Positions 5,199 through 5,227 of a stretch of DNA of 5,227 bases are shown piece after piece. Positions within the stretch are counted from its first letter, which is position 1. Each line of letters opens with the position of its first letter. A program made the position numbers and the translations under genes. The notes beneath the pieces were generated by a model. It saw only the letters and a list, made by a program, of their open reading frames with translations, was not told the origin of the DNA and made no database searches. The stretch comes from Actinomycetota bacterium (GTDB taxonomy: Bacteria; Actinomycetota; Actinomycetes; Nanopelagicales; Nanopelagicaceae): positions 1 to 5,227 of the forward strand of contig WLQV01000089.1 of the NCBI GenBank assembly GCA_009697555.1, in the 5' to 3' direction.

Positions 5199-5227
5199 TT
5201 GATAAACATAAGTGGCTCTTATGTCAC
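5199..5227 (-). promoter_or_regulatory. Candidate promoter of the tRNA-Asp/tRNA-Phe unit
   Basis: On the - strand GTGACA (5222-5227) resembles a -35 TTGACA and TATCAA (5199-5204) a -10 TATAAT, separated by exactly 17 bases. The -10 ends eight bases before the tRNA-Asp 5' end, so the transcript would have little or no leader. The -35 sits at the window edge. Spacing is ideal; the -10 matches four of six positions. Confidence 0.55.

Noticed and set aside
5008..5202. Open frame of 64 codons on the + strand across the two tRNA genes, translating to LEPATSA- and NQLRYRA-like peptides
   Set aside because: This is the antisense of the tRNA genes; such peptides are a well-known annotation artefact because tRNA sequences are conserved. 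There is no ribosome site.

Overview
The window looks like chromosomal DNA of a moderate-to-low G+C actinobacterium. Four things support this: the actinobacterial style of PurM (VVDDLVVCGAEPL and GGETAEHPG motifs), a DUF3073 protein, BldC-type MerR-like regulators and a DUF5302-like protein. These families are typical of Actinomycetota. Overall base composition is near half G+C, below Streptomyces or Mycobacterium, which would fit a small-genome freshwater lineage such as Nanopelagicales or a relative. That placement is inference only.

Layout: positions 2-4989 hold eight protein genes on the + strand, tightly packed. In order they are: the 3' five-sixths of purM; a polytopic GT-C-type membrane glycosyltransferase (890-2257); a 58-residue DUF3073 protein (2302-2478); a conserved protein of unknown function (2491-3309); two overlapping BldC paralogs (3370-3564 and 3557-3757); a WecA/MraY-type polyprenyl-phosphate sugar-1-phosphate transferase (3754-4785); and a small DUF5302-like protein (4795-4989). 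Facing this block on the - strand are tRNA-Asp(GTC) (5117-5190) and tRNA-Phe(GAA) (5004-5077), with a candidate promoter at the right edge of the window. No stretch longer than about 60 bases lacks a gene or RNA.

How the parts relate: purM, DUF3073 and bldC lie near one another in other actinobacteria as recalled, so this is probably an ancestral neighbourhood. Its local peculiarities are a lipid-linked-sugar glycosyltransferase between purM and DUF3073, a doubled bldC, and translational coupling (GTGA overlap) of the second BldC to a lipid-carrier sugar-phosphate transferase. The two membrane enzymes plausibly both act on polyprenyl-phosphate sugars for envelope glycans. The BldC pair would be the nearest candidate regulators. 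The GT-C gene also shows a sharp internal rise in G+C near position 1980.

No mobile element, CRISPR array or obvious defence system is visible. The strongest candidate for something under-described is the BldC-BldC-glycosyltransferase module.
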